Source: a virus. From it: 22,373 nt of DNA. Made by a program: the position numbers and the translations under genes. How positions within the stretch are numbered: the stretch's first letter is position 1; each line of letters begins with the position of its first letter. The notes under the pieces were generated by a model, which ran no database searches, was not told the origin of the DNA, and worked only from the letters and a program-made list of their open reading frames with translations. The stretch lies in IMG/VR virus record IMGVR_UViG_3300034198_007374, positions 1 through 22,373 of that record, one strand, 5' to 3'. This document shows, piece after piece, positions 22,370 to 22,373 of the stretch.

Positions 22370-22373
22370 GTTG

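Noticed and set aside
1-22373. tRNA genes, CRISPR arrays, insertion sequences, homing endonucleases
   Set aside because: I saw no cloverleaf, direct-repeat array, transposase or GIY-YIG/HNH motif anywhere in the window.

Overview
The window is a late-gene region of a strictly lytic-type, T4-related contractile-tailed phage (myovirus). No host genes, tRNAs, integrase or CRISPR are visible. The DNA is clearly AT-rich. The T4-type identity rests on recognisable homologues of gp4, gp6, gp13, gp14, gp15, gp16, gp17, gp25, gp26, gp32, gp33, gp48/54 and gp53, and on TATAAATA-type late promoters. Many of these proteins are much shorter than in T4 and some T4 genes are absent, so this looks like a distant ('far-T4', marine or freshwater, cyanophage-like) relative rather than a close T4 relative. 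The host cannot be named from the sequence.

Layout. (1) Positions 1-11645, minus strand, read right to left: a near-gapless virion assembly block. It runs tube cap gp48/54-like, wedge gp53-like, a large hub protein (gp27-like), a 243-aa hub-like protein, gp25, gp6, a gp7/tail-protein-I-like wedge protein, a Cys-rich 134-aa protein, neck proteins gp13 and gp14, gp15, terminase gp16 and gp17, and the start of an unidentified structural gene cut by the window edge. (2) Positions 11681-13944, plus strand: head-completion nuclease gp4, a gp19/gp54-like tube-fold protein, gp26-like assembly chaperone, a gp51-like extension that appears to be reached by -1 ribosomal frameshifting, and an unidentified 140-aa protein. 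A strong bidirectional terminator follows. (3) Positions 13970-15126, minus strand: gp33-like late-transcription coactivator and gp32 single-stranded-DNA-binding protein, with sigma70-like promoters and a hairpin leader. (4) Positions 15203-17733, plus strand: a late operon of three surface or fibre-like proteins. (5) Positions 17736-22028, minus strand: a giant 1275-aa cysteine-rich protein and a 151-aa Cys-motif protein from one late promoter. (6) Positions 22111-22347, minus strand: a small winged-helix-like protein, ended by a perfect 32-bp palindrome.

The genes fit together as follows. gp33 licenses late transcription from TATAAATA-like elements. The tail baseplate (hub, wedges, tube cap), neck and packaging motor are expressed as one translationally coupled series. 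gp32 serves replication.

The observations most worth following up are these. There is a textbook SD-stimulated -1 frameshift signal (AGGAGG, then T TTT TTT) that fuses gp26 to a gp51-like domain, echoing lambda G/GT. In four late genes the late-promoter element lies 5-6 nt from the AUG, predicting leaderless mRNAs. A perfect inverted repeat carries two back-to-back late promoters. A phage protein has about 65 cysteines. The reduced gp25-gp6-gp7 wedge set looks intermediate between T4 and simple P2-like tails.
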